Translations under genes and position numbers: made by a program
Shown: positions 44,788 to 54,309 of the stretch, one piece after another
How the letters are laid out: every line of letters starts with the position of its first letter
Position numbering within the stretch: the first letter of the stretch is position 1
NCBI GenBank assembly: GCA_016709995.1
Contig: JADJLQ010000002.1
Location: forward strand, 868,001 to 932,000
Reading direction: 5' to 3'
Origin: Saprospiraceae bacterium
GTDB lineage: Bacteria > Bacteroidota > Bacteroidia > Chitinophagales > Saprospiraceae
DNA length: 64,000 bases
Notes under the pieces: model-generated
What the model saw: the letters and a program-made list of their open reading frames with translations, nothing else
What the model was told of the DNA's origin: nothing
Database searches by the model: none

Positions 44788-46713
44788 CTACTTGAATAAA
44801 GTTTGAGAGAACATGTAAAGATCATGACGCCATACTGGCCAGGCATGACCTCCAGGGTATTCGCTGTATACGTACTTAATGCCGATTTCGTCAAATTTGC
44901 TCATCATCATTTTGCAGTTTGCATGTGCGATATCTTCCTTACCTCCCATCGAGATCCAGAATGTTTTGAGCCGTTCGTTAATCATACTTGCATTTTGTTT
45001 CATATAGTCATACTGCGGTTCCGACAAAGTTGGATTATTGGCAAACCAACCGGAGCTGAATACGCCGAGGTATGCAAATTGGTCAATATTTTTTAAGCCA
45101 GCATATAAAGTTTGCAAGCCTCCCAGAGATAGACCCGCCAGTGCCCTATCAGATGCATTTGTCTTTACCCTGAAAGTATTTTCCACAAACGGGATAGCTC
45201 CGTTTTTTAATTCATTTTCAAACGCTCTCAATTGATTTTCGCCAAATCCGGCTATACCGCCCGGACCACCCATATTGCCATCCAGCATGGCAACCAGCAT
45301 TGGTTTGGCTTTAAGGTCGGCAATAAGATTGTCAAGGATAAGATCCGTCTTACCCTGGGTGGCCCAACCCCTTTGGTCCTCACCGCCACCATGCAAAATA
45401 TATAATACAGGATACTTATCGTTGGATTGATCATAGCCCGGAGGCGTGTACACGTACATTTCGCGCCAGGTATTGGATGCTTTTGAAAAATATTTTTTAA
45501 GCCGGAGATCCCCATGAGGTACGTTTTTGAGTGCATAAAAATCACCCTCTTTATCCGGGATCTCTATTCCACTGGCCATCCGCCCCATGCCATAATATGA
45601 TTCACTGGCAGGATCCGCTACGGCGAGCCCGTCTATCAGCAATGAATAATAATGAAACCCTCTTGTGATCACCTCAGTCGTTACATTCCAATATCCGCTG
45701 GTGTCTTTAATCAGGTCATATTTTTTGCCCAAATCAATTTGAACTTTTTGTGCATCCGGCGCTTTCAGTTTGAAGACTACCCGGTTATCCGGTAGAATCT
45801 GGGGGAATTTGGCATTGCGTACATTAGAAGTGGCAGGAGATCCTAAGACGGTATAGGATGTAAAGGAAGTTGCATCCACAGGCTTAAACAAAAACTGTGA
45901 AAACATATACAGACCGTTTTTCCAAACTTTAAAATCGTGTACGCCGGGTTCGAGATAATAGACATGAGGCACATCGTGCTGAAATAAATAATCATGGGTG
46001 CGTTTGCTAAAAGACAATAGTCCATCACTGTCTCCACAAGAGATCCAAAGTAATTTGAGTTTAGTTTTGGCTGCTTCAGGATCAGGTACCAATTCCTGTG
46101 GAAGCTTGGTATTGGGAGCAGATGAAAATCCACCAACCCAGGAGAATTTATCCAAATGGCCTAATCCGAAATTTAAAGACTGACCTCCTCCCATAGACAA
46201 GCCGGCGATGGCGCGATGGTCTTTGTCCGTAAGCGTAGGATAGGTCTTTTCAATAAAAGGGATGAGATCATTCAGCAGATCGTTTTCAAACCTGGCAAAA
46301 GCTTCTACTTTATCCTTGTCAAAAATATTACCTACTGCCCGGTCATCTTTCATCGCGCGACCATTGGGCATGACTACGAGCATGGGTTCTATTTTTGATT
46401 CCGCATACAGATTATCCAATATCACTTGTGGATTAGCACCCTTCAACCATTCTTTCTCGTCACCGCCTATGCCGTGCAACAGGTAGAAGACAGGATACTT
46501 GTTTTTTTTGTCGTAACCAGGCGGTGTATAGAGTAGTGCTTTACGCATTGTCCCGACCGTTTTTGATTCATAGGTGATGGTATCTATTTTGCCTTTGGCT
46601 ATTCCCGGGCGGACCTGGTCAAAACCAATCGGAGCTTCTTTTAGAGTTGGTTGGGCAAAGAAAACAAGCTTGCTTCCAATGAGCAGGAAACAAATTGAAA
46701 TTATTTTTTTCAC
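44788..46713 (-). CDS. Two-module CE1-type esterase (double esterase), secreted
   Basis: 641 residues from a GTG start, with a signal peptide ending 'LVFFAQ'. Module 1 (about 35-285) has the complete triad: Ser in 'IAGLSMGGGQSLN', Asp in 'WISCGDSDGLL', His in 'GVHDFKVWKNG'. Then an E-set/CBM48-like domain (about 295-380) precedes module 2 (about 390-640), whose triad is Ser in 'LAGLSLGGLQTLY', Asp in 'WISMGGKEDIAH', His in 'GGHAWPVWRHDL'. Both modules are of the Esterase_D/feruloyl-acetylxylan type. It looks like a fusion of two tandem copies of its single-module neighbours. It likely removes acyl groups from hemicellulose. Confidence 0.9.
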   Translation of the reverse strand: MKKIISICFLLIGSKLVFFAQPTLKEAPIGFDQVRPGIAKGKIDTITYESKTVGTMRKALLYTPPGYDKKNKYPVFYLLHGIGGDEKEWLKGANPQVILDNLYAESKIEPMLVVMPNGRAMKDDRAVGNIFDKDKVEAFARFENDLLNDLIPFIEKTYPTLTDKDHRAIAGLSMGGGQSLNFGLGHLDKFSWVGGFSSAPNTKLPQELVPDPEAAKTKLKLLWISCGDSDGLLSFSKRTHDYLFQHDVPHVYYLEPGVHDFKVWKNGLYMFSQFLFKPVDATSFTSYTVLGSPATSNVRNAKFPQILPDNRVVFKLKAPDAQKVQIDLGKKYDLIKDTSGYWNVTTEVITRGFHYYSLLIDGLAVADPASESYYGMGRMASGIEIPDKEGDFYALKNVPHGDLRLKKYFSKASNTWREMYVYTPPGYDQSNDKYPVLYILHGGGEDQRGWATQGKTDLILDNLIADLKAKPMLVAMLDGNMGGPGGIAGFGENQLRAFENELKNGAIPFVENTFRVKTNASDRALAGLSLGGLQTLYAGLKNIDQFAYLGVFSSGWFANNPTLSEPQYDYMKQNASMINERLKTFWISMGGKEDIAHANCKMMMSKFDEIGIKYVYSEYPGGHAWPVWRHDLYMFSQTLFK

Positions 46714-46788
46714 AATATTTTATTTAATTAATTATTTCCGAATAGAAAGTTGGGTACAAAAATTGTTTGAGTAAAATACCAATCACAA

Positions 46789-47913
46789 CTAATTATTTTT
46801 AAACAATAGCGGAGCTAACTCTTTAAGACTACGACGCCATGTTTGAAATTCGTGCCCGGTTTTATCCGATACATAAGAGACGGCATTGATATCAGCCTCT
46901 TTTAGTTTTGCAACGGCATCCAAGACCCTTTCCGGTCTTTCACGGGAGCCACAGCTTAGAAATATTAGCTTTGCTTTTGACTTGTCTTTGATTTCCTCCG
47001 GTGTATACAGGCCTCCGCTTAACAAACCATAATATGAAAATACTTCTGGTTGGTTAAGTGTAATGGTATGCGTTTCCATTCCGCCCATGGAGAGTCCAGC
47101 CATCGCGCGATGTGAAGATTGCGCCACGGTGCGAAAATTGGCATCAATATAAGGAACCAGTTCGTCGACAAGCACTGTTTGAAACGGCTCTATTTTAAAA
47201 TCTCTCAATCCACCAAATTTGACCTCATTGGTCATACCATAAGTCATGACGATGATAAACGGTTCGATCTTGCCTTCGGCAATCAAATTGTCCATGATCA
47301 GGTTAGCGTGGCCCTGATTGCTCCATGCAGTCTCATCTTCCCCCCATCCATGCTGCAGGTATAATACCGGATATCTCATAGTAAGTTTTTTATCATATCC
47401 CGGTGGTGTATAGACAAAAGCGCGTCGCGAAGTATTGGTGCTGGGCGATAAGAATAATACCTGCTGCACGTTGCCATGAGGAACAGATTTGAGTGCATAA
47501 AAGTCCTGGTCATGGGCTGGAATTTCGATCCCACTTTCCCAACGGGTAGAACCAAAGAAATTCATTGCGCCAGGATCATTAAATTTCCCGCCATCAATCT
47601 TGACATTGTAATAATGAAAGCCTTCGTCCAGGGGACCTTCGGTGGTACCCATCCAGGTTCCGTCTTCGGCTTTTTCCAGTTTGGTTCCCCCGCGTCCACC
47701 CAGGCCCAGACTCACTCGTACACTATCTGCTGCAGGGGCTATTATTTTAAATCGGGCATACCCTTGTGAATTTACCTGGGGATATTCCTGTCCCGGCTGA
47801 TTCAAAGAAGAAGGTTTAAAGTCTTCAATAACAGGTGGTAAAGTAGATTGTGCCAGGCTGATATCACAGCATACCATGCTTAAAAAAGCAAACAATAAAG
47901 TTTTGATATTCAT
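46789..47913 (-). CDS. CE1-type esterase with N-terminal E-set domain, secreted
   Basis: 374 residues from the ATG at 47913, which starts the signal peptide (MNIKTLLFAFLSMVCCDISLAQ); the open frame extends nine codons upstream. E-set/CBM48-like domain (about 40-120) and Esterase_D domain (about 130-374). Nucleophile Ser in 'AMAGLSMGGMETHT', His in 'GHEFQTWRRSL'. The Asp found in the paralogs (SCGDSDG, SVGTED) is not at that place; here it reads SCGSRERPE, with Glu as the nearest acid, so catalytic efficiency or substrate may differ. One of four adjacent esterase genes. Confidence 0.87.
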   Translation of the reverse strand: MNIKTLLFAFLSMVCCDISLAQSTLPPVIEDFKPSSLNQPGQEYPQVNSQGYARFKIIAPAADSVRVSLGLGGRGGTKLEKAEDGTWMGTTEGPLDEGFHYYNVKIDGGKFNDPGAMNFFGSTRWESGIEIPAHDQDFYALKSVPHGNVQQVLFLSPSTNTSRRAFVYTPPGYDKKLTMRYPVLYLQHGWGEDETAWSNQGHANLIMDNLIAEGKIEPFIIVMTYGMTNEVKFGGLRDFKIEPFQTVLVDELVPYIDANFRTVAQSSHRAMAGLSMGGMETHTITLNQPEVFSYYGLLSGGLYTPEEIKDKSKAKLIFLSCGSRERPERVLDAVAKLKEADINAVSYVSDKTGHEFQTWRRSLKELAPLLFKNN

Positions 47914-47960
47914 TTTTAAAAATTTAAGTTTATAAATCATTCATTTTTCATTCATGTTTA

Positions 47961-49043
47961 TTATTTAAAGAGCACCTGTAAAGTTTTAGCCAAGTATAAC
48001 TTACAATTCATCCAGGTATGTCCGCCAGGCACGATCAGTGGCTCTACTTTAATCTTCTTCTGGTCAAACATTGCGAGATTTTGTTTGACGCTTTCGTATA
48101 GAAAATCTTCAGTGCCTACGCTGATGGTAAATAATTTTAATTGTTGGTTGATCTTGTCCGCATCCGGAGTCCATTCAGTGAAATTCTTCTTAAACTCATC
48201 AGTAGCTGTGTAAGGCGCATAGGAACAGATATAGGAGAATTTATCTGTATTGGTCAATCCGATATTCAATGTCTGACCACCTCCAACTGAAAATCCTGCC
48301 ACTGCGCGGTGATGGCTATCAGCTTGCACCGGATAGTTTAATTCTACAAAGGGAATAATATCATTGATCACATCTTTGGTGAAATCCGCCATAGGTGCCG
48401 GACGCACATTACCATAAGGCATCACGATGATCATAGGTACGGCTTTGCCCTGTGCGATTAAATTATCTGATATCAGATGGGCTTTGCCGACTTTGGTCCA
48501 GGTCTCTTCGGTATCTGATCCCCCGTGTATCAGATATAGAACCGGATATTTGGTTTTACCGGAAGCATCAAAATTGGGTGGCGTATATATCAGCAATTGG
48601 CGGGTGAGACCCAAGGTCGTTGATGGATAATATGTATACTGGATTTTGCCATGCGGTACCTGCTGCAGGGAGTGGATGAGTGGTAGGTCACCTTTCACCT
48701 CAACGATGCTGCGTTTAAATCTTTCATTGGCGAAAACATAGGTATTGTTTGGATCAGCCACGAGTACACTATCCACCCAAAATGCATAAGGATAAATGTC
48801 TGGTATTACAGGAGGCACGGTTACACTCCATATACCGGAGGTGTCTTTGACGAGCGGTAATGGGGCACGCAAAAACTCACCTGAAAGGGTAACTTTTTGT
48901 GCGTTTTTTGAAAAATAGCGGAAGGTGATACTGTTGTCCGGATGTACATCGGGCGAGCTGATAGCAGGTGGTCGCTGAGCCTGGATACCTCCAGCAATAA
49001 ATAGAATTACTATACAAGTATATAAAAAGCGGTGGATCTTCAT
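47961..49043 (-). CDS. CE1-type esterase with N-terminal E-set domain, secreted
   Basis: 360 residues from the ATG at 49043 (signal peptide MKIHRFLYTCIVILFIAGGI); the longer frame up to 49097 would overlap the upstream gene. E-set domain about 25-105, esterase domain about 110-360 with Ser in 'AVAGFSVGGGQTLN', Asp in 'ISVGTEDFLYE' and His in 'GGHTWMNCKLYL', a complete triad. Closest in sequence to the next gene upstream, from which it is separated by 4 bp, so a recent duplication and one operon. Confidence 0.9.
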   Translation of the reverse strand: MKIHRFLYTCIVILFIAGGIQAQRPPAISSPDVHPDNSITFRYFSKNAQKVTLSGEFLRAPLPLVKDTSGIWSVTVPPVIPDIYPYAFWVDSVLVADPNNTYVFANERFKRSIVEVKGDLPLIHSLQQVPHGKIQYTYYPSTTLGLTRQLLIYTPPNFDASGKTKYPVLYLIHGGSDTEETWTKVGKAHLISDNLIAQGKAVPMIIVMPYGNVRPAPMADFTKDVINDIIPFVELNYPVQADSHHRAVAGFSVGGGQTLNIGLTNTDKFSYICSYAPYTATDEFKKNFTEWTPDADKINQQLKLFTISVGTEDFLYESVKQNLAMFDQKKIKVEPLIVPGGHTWMNCKLYLAKTLQVLFK

Positions 49044-49047
49044 GGTT

Positions 49048-50202
49048 CTATTGTTTAAAAAGTAGGGGAAGGGTTTCGGTGAGATACTTTTTGACATTCA
49101 TCCAGGTGTGACCCCCGTCGCTGATATATTTTTTATACTGGACTTTGTTCGCAGTGAGGTAATCCATAAAGTCGGTGGCTCCTTTGTACAAAAAGTCTTC
49201 AGTGCCCACGCTCAACCACAGTAGTTTAAGTTGTTTGTTGGTCTTATCCGGATTGTGAACGATTTGGCTGTACGATTTTTCCATTTCTTCACTGGATAGA
49301 TAAGAACTATAACTGCATATCCAGGCAAACTTATCCAGGTTGCCAAATCCGGCGCGCAGGGTCTGTCCTCCTCCCCTGGAAAATCCACCGACAGCCCTGC
49401 TCTGACGGTTGCTGATGGTTTGATAATTACTGTCAGTATAAGGAATTACCCGGCTGATCAAATCTGTTTCAAACGCTTTTGCGCGGGTTATAGCTTCATC
49501 ACTTTCTCGGTTGACCGGATCCGCTAATTTTGATCCTCCGGATTGCTCTGCTATCCTCGCCATCGTGTTGCCATAAGGCATGACGATGATCATTGGTTTT
49601 GCCTTGCCTTCGGCAATCAAATTGTCCATGATCAGATTAGTTTTGCCTACTTTAAAAAAAGTCTCTTCGGTATCAGTAGTACCACTGATCAGATAATAGA
49701 CAGGATATTTTATGGTTGGATTTATCCCGTAACCGGGCGGTGTATAGACCACCAGGGATCCGGTAGATCCTTCTAACGATACATAATAATCATAGGTAAT
49801 CGTGCCATGAGGTACATCCTGCAAGGCGTGGATCAAAGGTGTATCACCTGGAATGTCCACGAGACTTGCTTTAAATCTTTCATTAGGAAAAAAGGCTACA
49901 TTGGCCGGATCCATGACGGTCACGCCATCGACACGAAAACTGTATGGATAGATATCCGGTGAGATCGGCCCTACAGTTACGCTCCAGATGCCTAGTGAGT
50001 CTTTGACCATCGGTACAGGGGCTTTTTCAAACTGGGCACTCAGCGTTACTTCTTTTGCACCCGGAGCCAGGTAACGAAAGGTGACCATATTGTCTTTATT
50101 GATTTGCGGAGATACAATGAAAGGCCCTCTGGGTGGCTGAGCCATTATTAATTGATTGAACCCCAGGAAAACGAAAATTAATATCAATATTTGTTTTGTC
50201 AT
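49048..50202 (-). CDS. CE1-type esterase with N-terminal E-set domain, secreted
   Basis: 384 residues with a signal peptide (QILILIFVFLGFNQLIMAQ). E-set domain about 25-105 and esterase domain about 115-384. Triad: Ser in 'AVGGFSRGGGQTLR', Asp in 'LSVGTEDFLYKG', His in 'GGHTWMNVKKYL'. First gene of the four-gene esterase block. Probably removes acetyl or feruloyl esters from polysaccharide side chains. It shares block-by-block similarity with 47961-49043. Confidence 0.9.
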   Translation of the reverse strand: MTKQILILIFVFLGFNQLIMAQPPRGPFIVSPQINKDNMVTFRYLAPGAKEVTLSAQFEKAPVPMVKDSLGIWSVTVGPISPDIYPYSFRVDGVTVMDPANVAFFPNERFKASLVDIPGDTPLIHALQDVPHGTITYDYYVSLEGSTGSLVVYTPPGYGINPTIKYPVYYLISGTTDTEETFFKVGKTNLIMDNLIAEGKAKPMIIVMPYGNTMARIAEQSGGSKLADPVNRESDEAITRAKAFETDLISRVIPYTDSNYQTISNRQSRAVGGFSRGGGQTLRAGFGNLDKFAWICSYSSYLSSEEMEKSYSQIVHNPDKTNKQLKLLWLSVGTEDFLYKGATDFMDYLTANKVQYKKYISDGGHTWMNVKKYLTETLPLLFKQ

Positions 50203-50305
50203 ACCGAAGAAGGAATTTGAGAATAATAAAATTTTCCTAAATTAATGAAATTAAAGAGATAATATCAGGATATCTATGGAGTGGGGTAAGTGTCATGATA
50301 CCATA

Positions 50306-52432
50306 TTAATTAGTGACAACATCAATTTCAGCATACCCTGCTGCAGCGCCTTCCTGCAAAGTTTTTATTGCTCTGAATTTGATATAGCGGGTTTTTATAG
50401 TCTCCATTGCAATCGTTTGCCAGGTGGGATTGTTTTTGATATTTGCAAACTCTCCCTCGTGTACCATTTTCCAATCAATTAAATTATCTGAAACAAAAAT
50501 TTGATATTGAGAAATTATACTGGCTTCTGCCCACCAGTTTTGATCTGGGAGGTACTTGAATCCGGTCAGAGTTTCAGATTTACCCAAATCAATAATTAAA
50601 TCGGCAGGCAATTTATTGTTTCTGCTTTGATGCCAGTTGGTAAGAACATTTCCATCCAAAATATTATAAACGTTTTTTTCTTCAATACCTATGATCTTCC
50701 AGTTTTTCCTGGATATGTCAAACCTTTCTTCAGCGGGGAGACTGCTTTTATTGATCCAGAGATTGTACGAGATGGCTCTAACCTCCACCTTTCCGTCCGG
50801 CGTAGCGATCGAGTCAACATATTTATTTGATTGATTTGAGGGAACTTCACCATCCAGGGTGTAATAAATTTCGGATTCCGGGTCACTCGGGGTCATATGA
50901 AGATACCCTCCTTGATCACGAATGATTTCTGGTGGAGAGAGAATTTGCGGGGCATTATATATTTCAATATTGGAAATCAAAGGGCAACATTTGGAGTCTT
51001 TTATATGTAATCTAAGCTGACTGGTCACGACCGTTGGAAACCTCAGGATACGTTTGTAACCTATAGTAGTCGCCTCGGCAATTTTATGCCACTGACCATC
51101 TGTCCATGCTTCCAACTCAAATGATTTGACCCTTTGACCCAAGCGAATAAATTCCTGAATCAGAAAGCGATTGAACGAGGTAGGTCGATCAAAATATATG
51201 TCCATAGAAGCTTCTTTGATTTCATTATTGGTCGTCCAGTAAGTATCCGGGTTGTCATCAAAAGCTTTGCTTTCATTATAATCACTATTTTGGTTCCGCA
51301 CTTGAGTAGCAACCGCTTTACTATTTTTAGCGAGATTGGTCTGGAATGCCTGCTTCCTTGCATTGGAAAATTCCAAGGCAGCTTGTTCATCTTTTTCATT
51401 TATTAATCCATTGGGCATGACCGGAAAGTTGAGCAATAGGGTGCCGTTTCTGCCGATAGAATTATAATAAATGTCCATGAGCTGAGGCAATGTCTTGATT
51501 TTTTTATCTTCTTTTGGGTGATAAAACCATTCAGGACGAATGGAGGTATTTACTTCACCTGGCACCCAGTCCGTACCATTTTCTACTCCATGTCGCAACA
51601 TTTGCTCAGGCACATCTCCCGTACCGTAAAGTGTACTCCAGTTGGTCTCACCAACATACCCTGCTTCAGTTCCTACCCATCGCAAGTCTGCACGGTCTCC
51701 CCCATCGTTCCAGATTACAATATTGGGTTGTAATGCTCGCACCAGTTTATAGGTATTTTGCCAGTCATAGTAGGTTTTTGGATCAATTTTTCTTGTCTCG
51801 TTTGCTCCCCCATAATAACCAGACCCGCCATTAGCGCCATCAAACCATATTTCAAAAATCTCTCCGTAGTTAGTCAAAAGCTCACGGAGCTGATTGCGGA
51901 AATATTGAATGTATTCCGGTTTTCCATATTCGGCATGGTTTCTATCCCAGGGAGAAAGGTATATTCCAAACTTCAGTCCGTATTCTTTGCAGGCATCTGC
52001 CAATTCTCTGACTATATCTGCCTGGCCATTGCGCCAAGGTATGTTTTTAACTGAATAGTCTGTAAATTTTGAAGGCCAAAGGCAAAAACCACTGTGGTGT
52101 TTGGCAGTGAAGATAATCCCTTTCATTCCTGCCATCTTGCAGATTCGTGCCCATTGTCTGCAATCTAAGTGCGCTGGATTAAATAGTTTGGGGTCTTCAT
52201 TGCCAAAACCCCAGGCAACATCGGTATAAGTATTGATGGAATAATGTATAAATGCATAATATTCCATTTGTTGCCAGCGCCATTGAATGAGACTGGGGAC
52301 AGGACCACAAACTGCTGGCTCATCAGGATATGACGATCTATGGGCAGAGACTGCCCCAGACTGGCCCATTAGTGCCCCCGAGAAAAAAATAAGAGTGAAT
52401 AAGAAGTATGCAGAATGTTTCATTTTTTTCAT
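50306..52432 (-). CDS. GH29 alpha-L-fucosidase with discoidin-type C-terminal domains, secreted
   Basis: 708 residues from the ATG at 52432 (52423 is equally possible); both follow a -7 box. Signal peptide ends 'GALMGQ'. GH29 barrel about 40-370: 'YAFIHYSINTYTD', 'TAKHHSGFCLWPS', and the nucleophile Asp in 'IFEIWFDGANGG'. Then F5/8 type C (CBM32-like) domains at about 390-500 ('KAFDDNPDTYWTTN') and 600-708 ('NILDGNVLTNWHQS'), separated by a small chitobiase-like domain ('SEIYYTLDGEVPSNQS'). Removes alpha-L-fucose by retention. Domain architecture is that of exported Bacteroidota fucosidases acting on xyloglucan or host glycans. Confidence 0.93.
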   Translation of the reverse strand: MKKMKHSAYFLFTLIFFSGALMGQSGAVSAHRSSYPDEPAVCGPVPSLIQWRWQQMEYYAFIHYSINTYTDVAWGFGNEDPKLFNPAHLDCRQWARICKMAGMKGIIFTAKHHSGFCLWPSKFTDYSVKNIPWRNGQADIVRELADACKEYGLKFGIYLSPWDRNHAEYGKPEYIQYFRNQLRELLTNYGEIFEIWFDGANGGSGYYGGANETRKIDPKTYYDWQNTYKLVRALQPNIVIWNDGGDRADLRWVGTEAGYVGETNWSTLYGTGDVPEQMLRHGVENGTDWVPGEVNTSIRPEWFYHPKEDKKIKTLPQLMDIYYNSIGRNGTLLLNFPVMPNGLINEKDEQAALEFSNARKQAFQTNLAKNSKAVATQVRNQNSDYNESKAFDDNPDTYWTTNNEIKEASMDIYFDRPTSFNRFLIQEFIRLGQRVKSFELEAWTDGQWHKIAEATTIGYKRILRFPTVVTSQLRLHIKDSKCCPLISNIEIYNAPQILSPPEIIRDQGGYLHMTPSDPESEIYYTLDGEVPSNQSNKYVDSIATPDGKVEVRAISYNLWINKSSLPAEERFDISRKNWKIIGIEEKNVYNILDGNVLTNWHQSRNNKLPADLIIDLGKSETLTGFKYLPDQNWWAEASIISQYQIFVSDNLIDWKMVHEGEFANIKNNPTWQTIAMETIKTRYIKFRAIKTLQEGAAAGYAEIDVVTN

Positions 52433-52446
52433 TTCGTACAAAAAAA

Positions 52447-52454
52447 CAAATTTA
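52447..52454 (-). promoter_or_regulatory. Bacteroidota -7 box (TAAATTTG) for the GH29 gene
   Basis: Complement reads TAAATTTG, 14 bp ahead of the ATG at 52432. It supports a start at 52432 or 52423 and not the upstream ATG at 52468. Confidence 0.5.
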
Positions 52455-52717
52455 ATCACAAGAATCATCTTTTATCTGACCAGTGCAGCAAATCATTGCG
52501 AGATGATCTTTACTTTTATTTGTGTAAAAGAATGAGGCAGGAAGGTATAACTAAACCCGTTCCCTTGGTATCCACTTCGTTTTTTACCGGCAAATATTGA
52601 CCCTGCTTGTCGAAATTTTAATCTTCATTTAAATCTCCACCGATGATGCCAGAATCTGCTTTACCGGAAAAGACCCCGCATTAGTAATATTGTAAAAATT
52701 AAAAAAAAGCACTTCAT

Positions 52718-54309
52718 TTATTTAGCCACCGATTCCTTCGTCAGATTGTTTTTGTTTTCTATCCGGAACCAATCAAAATCGGCATAGCCACCAATGTTTT
52801 TTGTGGCATAATTAAAAAGTCCAAAACGGTAACCCATAAAATGAGGAAGTGTATAGGACATCTTCAATTCTCCACCAATAGGCAACCATGATTTACCATC
52901 CAGGCTATAGAAAAATCTTGCCAGGTCAGTCTTGTCTCTAAAATCACAATTGATTTTGAAGTAAACAGTTGATTGGGATATTGGGATATGTTGTACTTCT
53001 ACGAGGCTGCCACCGGCTGCGCTGACCATGACGATTGATTTTAGACCCTGCTCTATCTTCACCCCGACTAATCCGTAAATTTTCTGCAACAGACTCAAAC
53101 CTGCAAAATCCCCTCCTGCAGATTACTCACATCAATCGATATTGATCCGGAGCATTGCGGACCAATAGTTCGTTGAGTAAGTGTGTTTCTGGCCTGGACA
53201 AAAGAGGTATCGATTCGCCCGGTCTTGAGACGAAGAAAACCTTTGCGTTCGTTGACGGACCACAAACTGTTGTCAGGATTGTGATTCCATTGCCAAACCA
53301 ACGGAAGTGCAGGACTGTTTTTTTTGCGCTTAAAATCATCCGAGGTCACCAGGTTTGGAATCAAGCCTTTATTTACTGGTAAATTCAGTGATTCGGGCAC
53401 TTTATCATTGATCCCTAATACAGGCCAGCCATCTTCCCAGGTGACAGGAACCAAATAGGGTATACGACCTACTGCACCATAATCCCGGAACAGGTAAGCA
53501 AACCATTTTCCATCTGGGGTATTGACCATTCCGCCCTGTGCGATGCCCCGATCTTGCAAGGCAATTCTACCTTCCCATGGGCCGGCGATTTGATCAGCCC
53601 GATGAATCAATACGGTACGCATCCCGTCTTTTGGCCATACGATATTAAAAAGATAATACCGGCCGTTGACTTTAAATAATTGCGAACCTTCTGCCTTTAA
53701 TCCAATATTTTCTCCAGCCGGAGCACTGGCATTTTCCAGAATAACTTGTTCTTTGCTTCCCGCTCGGACACCATTCAGTTCATCATTGAGAGCCACCAGC
53801 CTCAGCTTACCTACACCATAGATCAGGTACGCCTTACCATCGTCATCAAAAAACAAGGTGTGGTCATGGTAGGCAGGCTTAAATGAAGACATCTGCCAGT
53901 GACCTTGATCGATATCTTTTGTTCTGAAGATATAAGTCTTACCGGTGGTCTGAGCAAATGTGGTTACGTAGTAAACACCCGCATGATATTGCAAACTACT
54001 GGCCCATGATCCTCTGCCGTAGGCACTCTTGCCATTCGTAAGATTGAGCTCATCGATATTGGCCAGGGTGTCATAGGCATAATTGATCAGTTTCCAATTG
54101 ACCAGATCAGTAGATTTCATGATAGGCAGGCCAGGGCTCATATGCATGGTCGTGCTACTCATATAATAGTTTTTGCCCACCCGAATCATGGACATGTCCG
54201 GTACATCAGCAAAGATCAGAGGGTTTTGGGCAGATTTATTTTGAGCAAAAACTGCAGATGGAAGCGTGATTACGATCAAGTAGGTCAAAAAAATAGTCTT
54301 CATATTCAT
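52718..54309 (-). pseudogene. GH43 glycosidase (arabinofuranosidase/xylosidase type) with a single-base frameshift
   Basis: The first frame (53095-54309) encodes a signal peptide and a five-bladed GH43 propeller with Asp in 'FADVPDMSMIRVG', Asp in 'YHDHTLFFDDDGKAY' and Glu in 'GLKAEGSQLFKVNG'. It stops after VSNLQEG at a TGA. A second frame (52718-53098) carries the GH43 C-terminal beta domain from 'LLQKIYGLVGVKIEQG' to the end. Adding one G to the run of four at 53110-53113 (CCCC on the + strand) joins them as EGDFAGLSLLQK. This is either a real mutation or a homopolymer base-call error; if read through, the product is about 529 residues. ATGA overlap with GH51 upstream. Confidence 0.9.
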
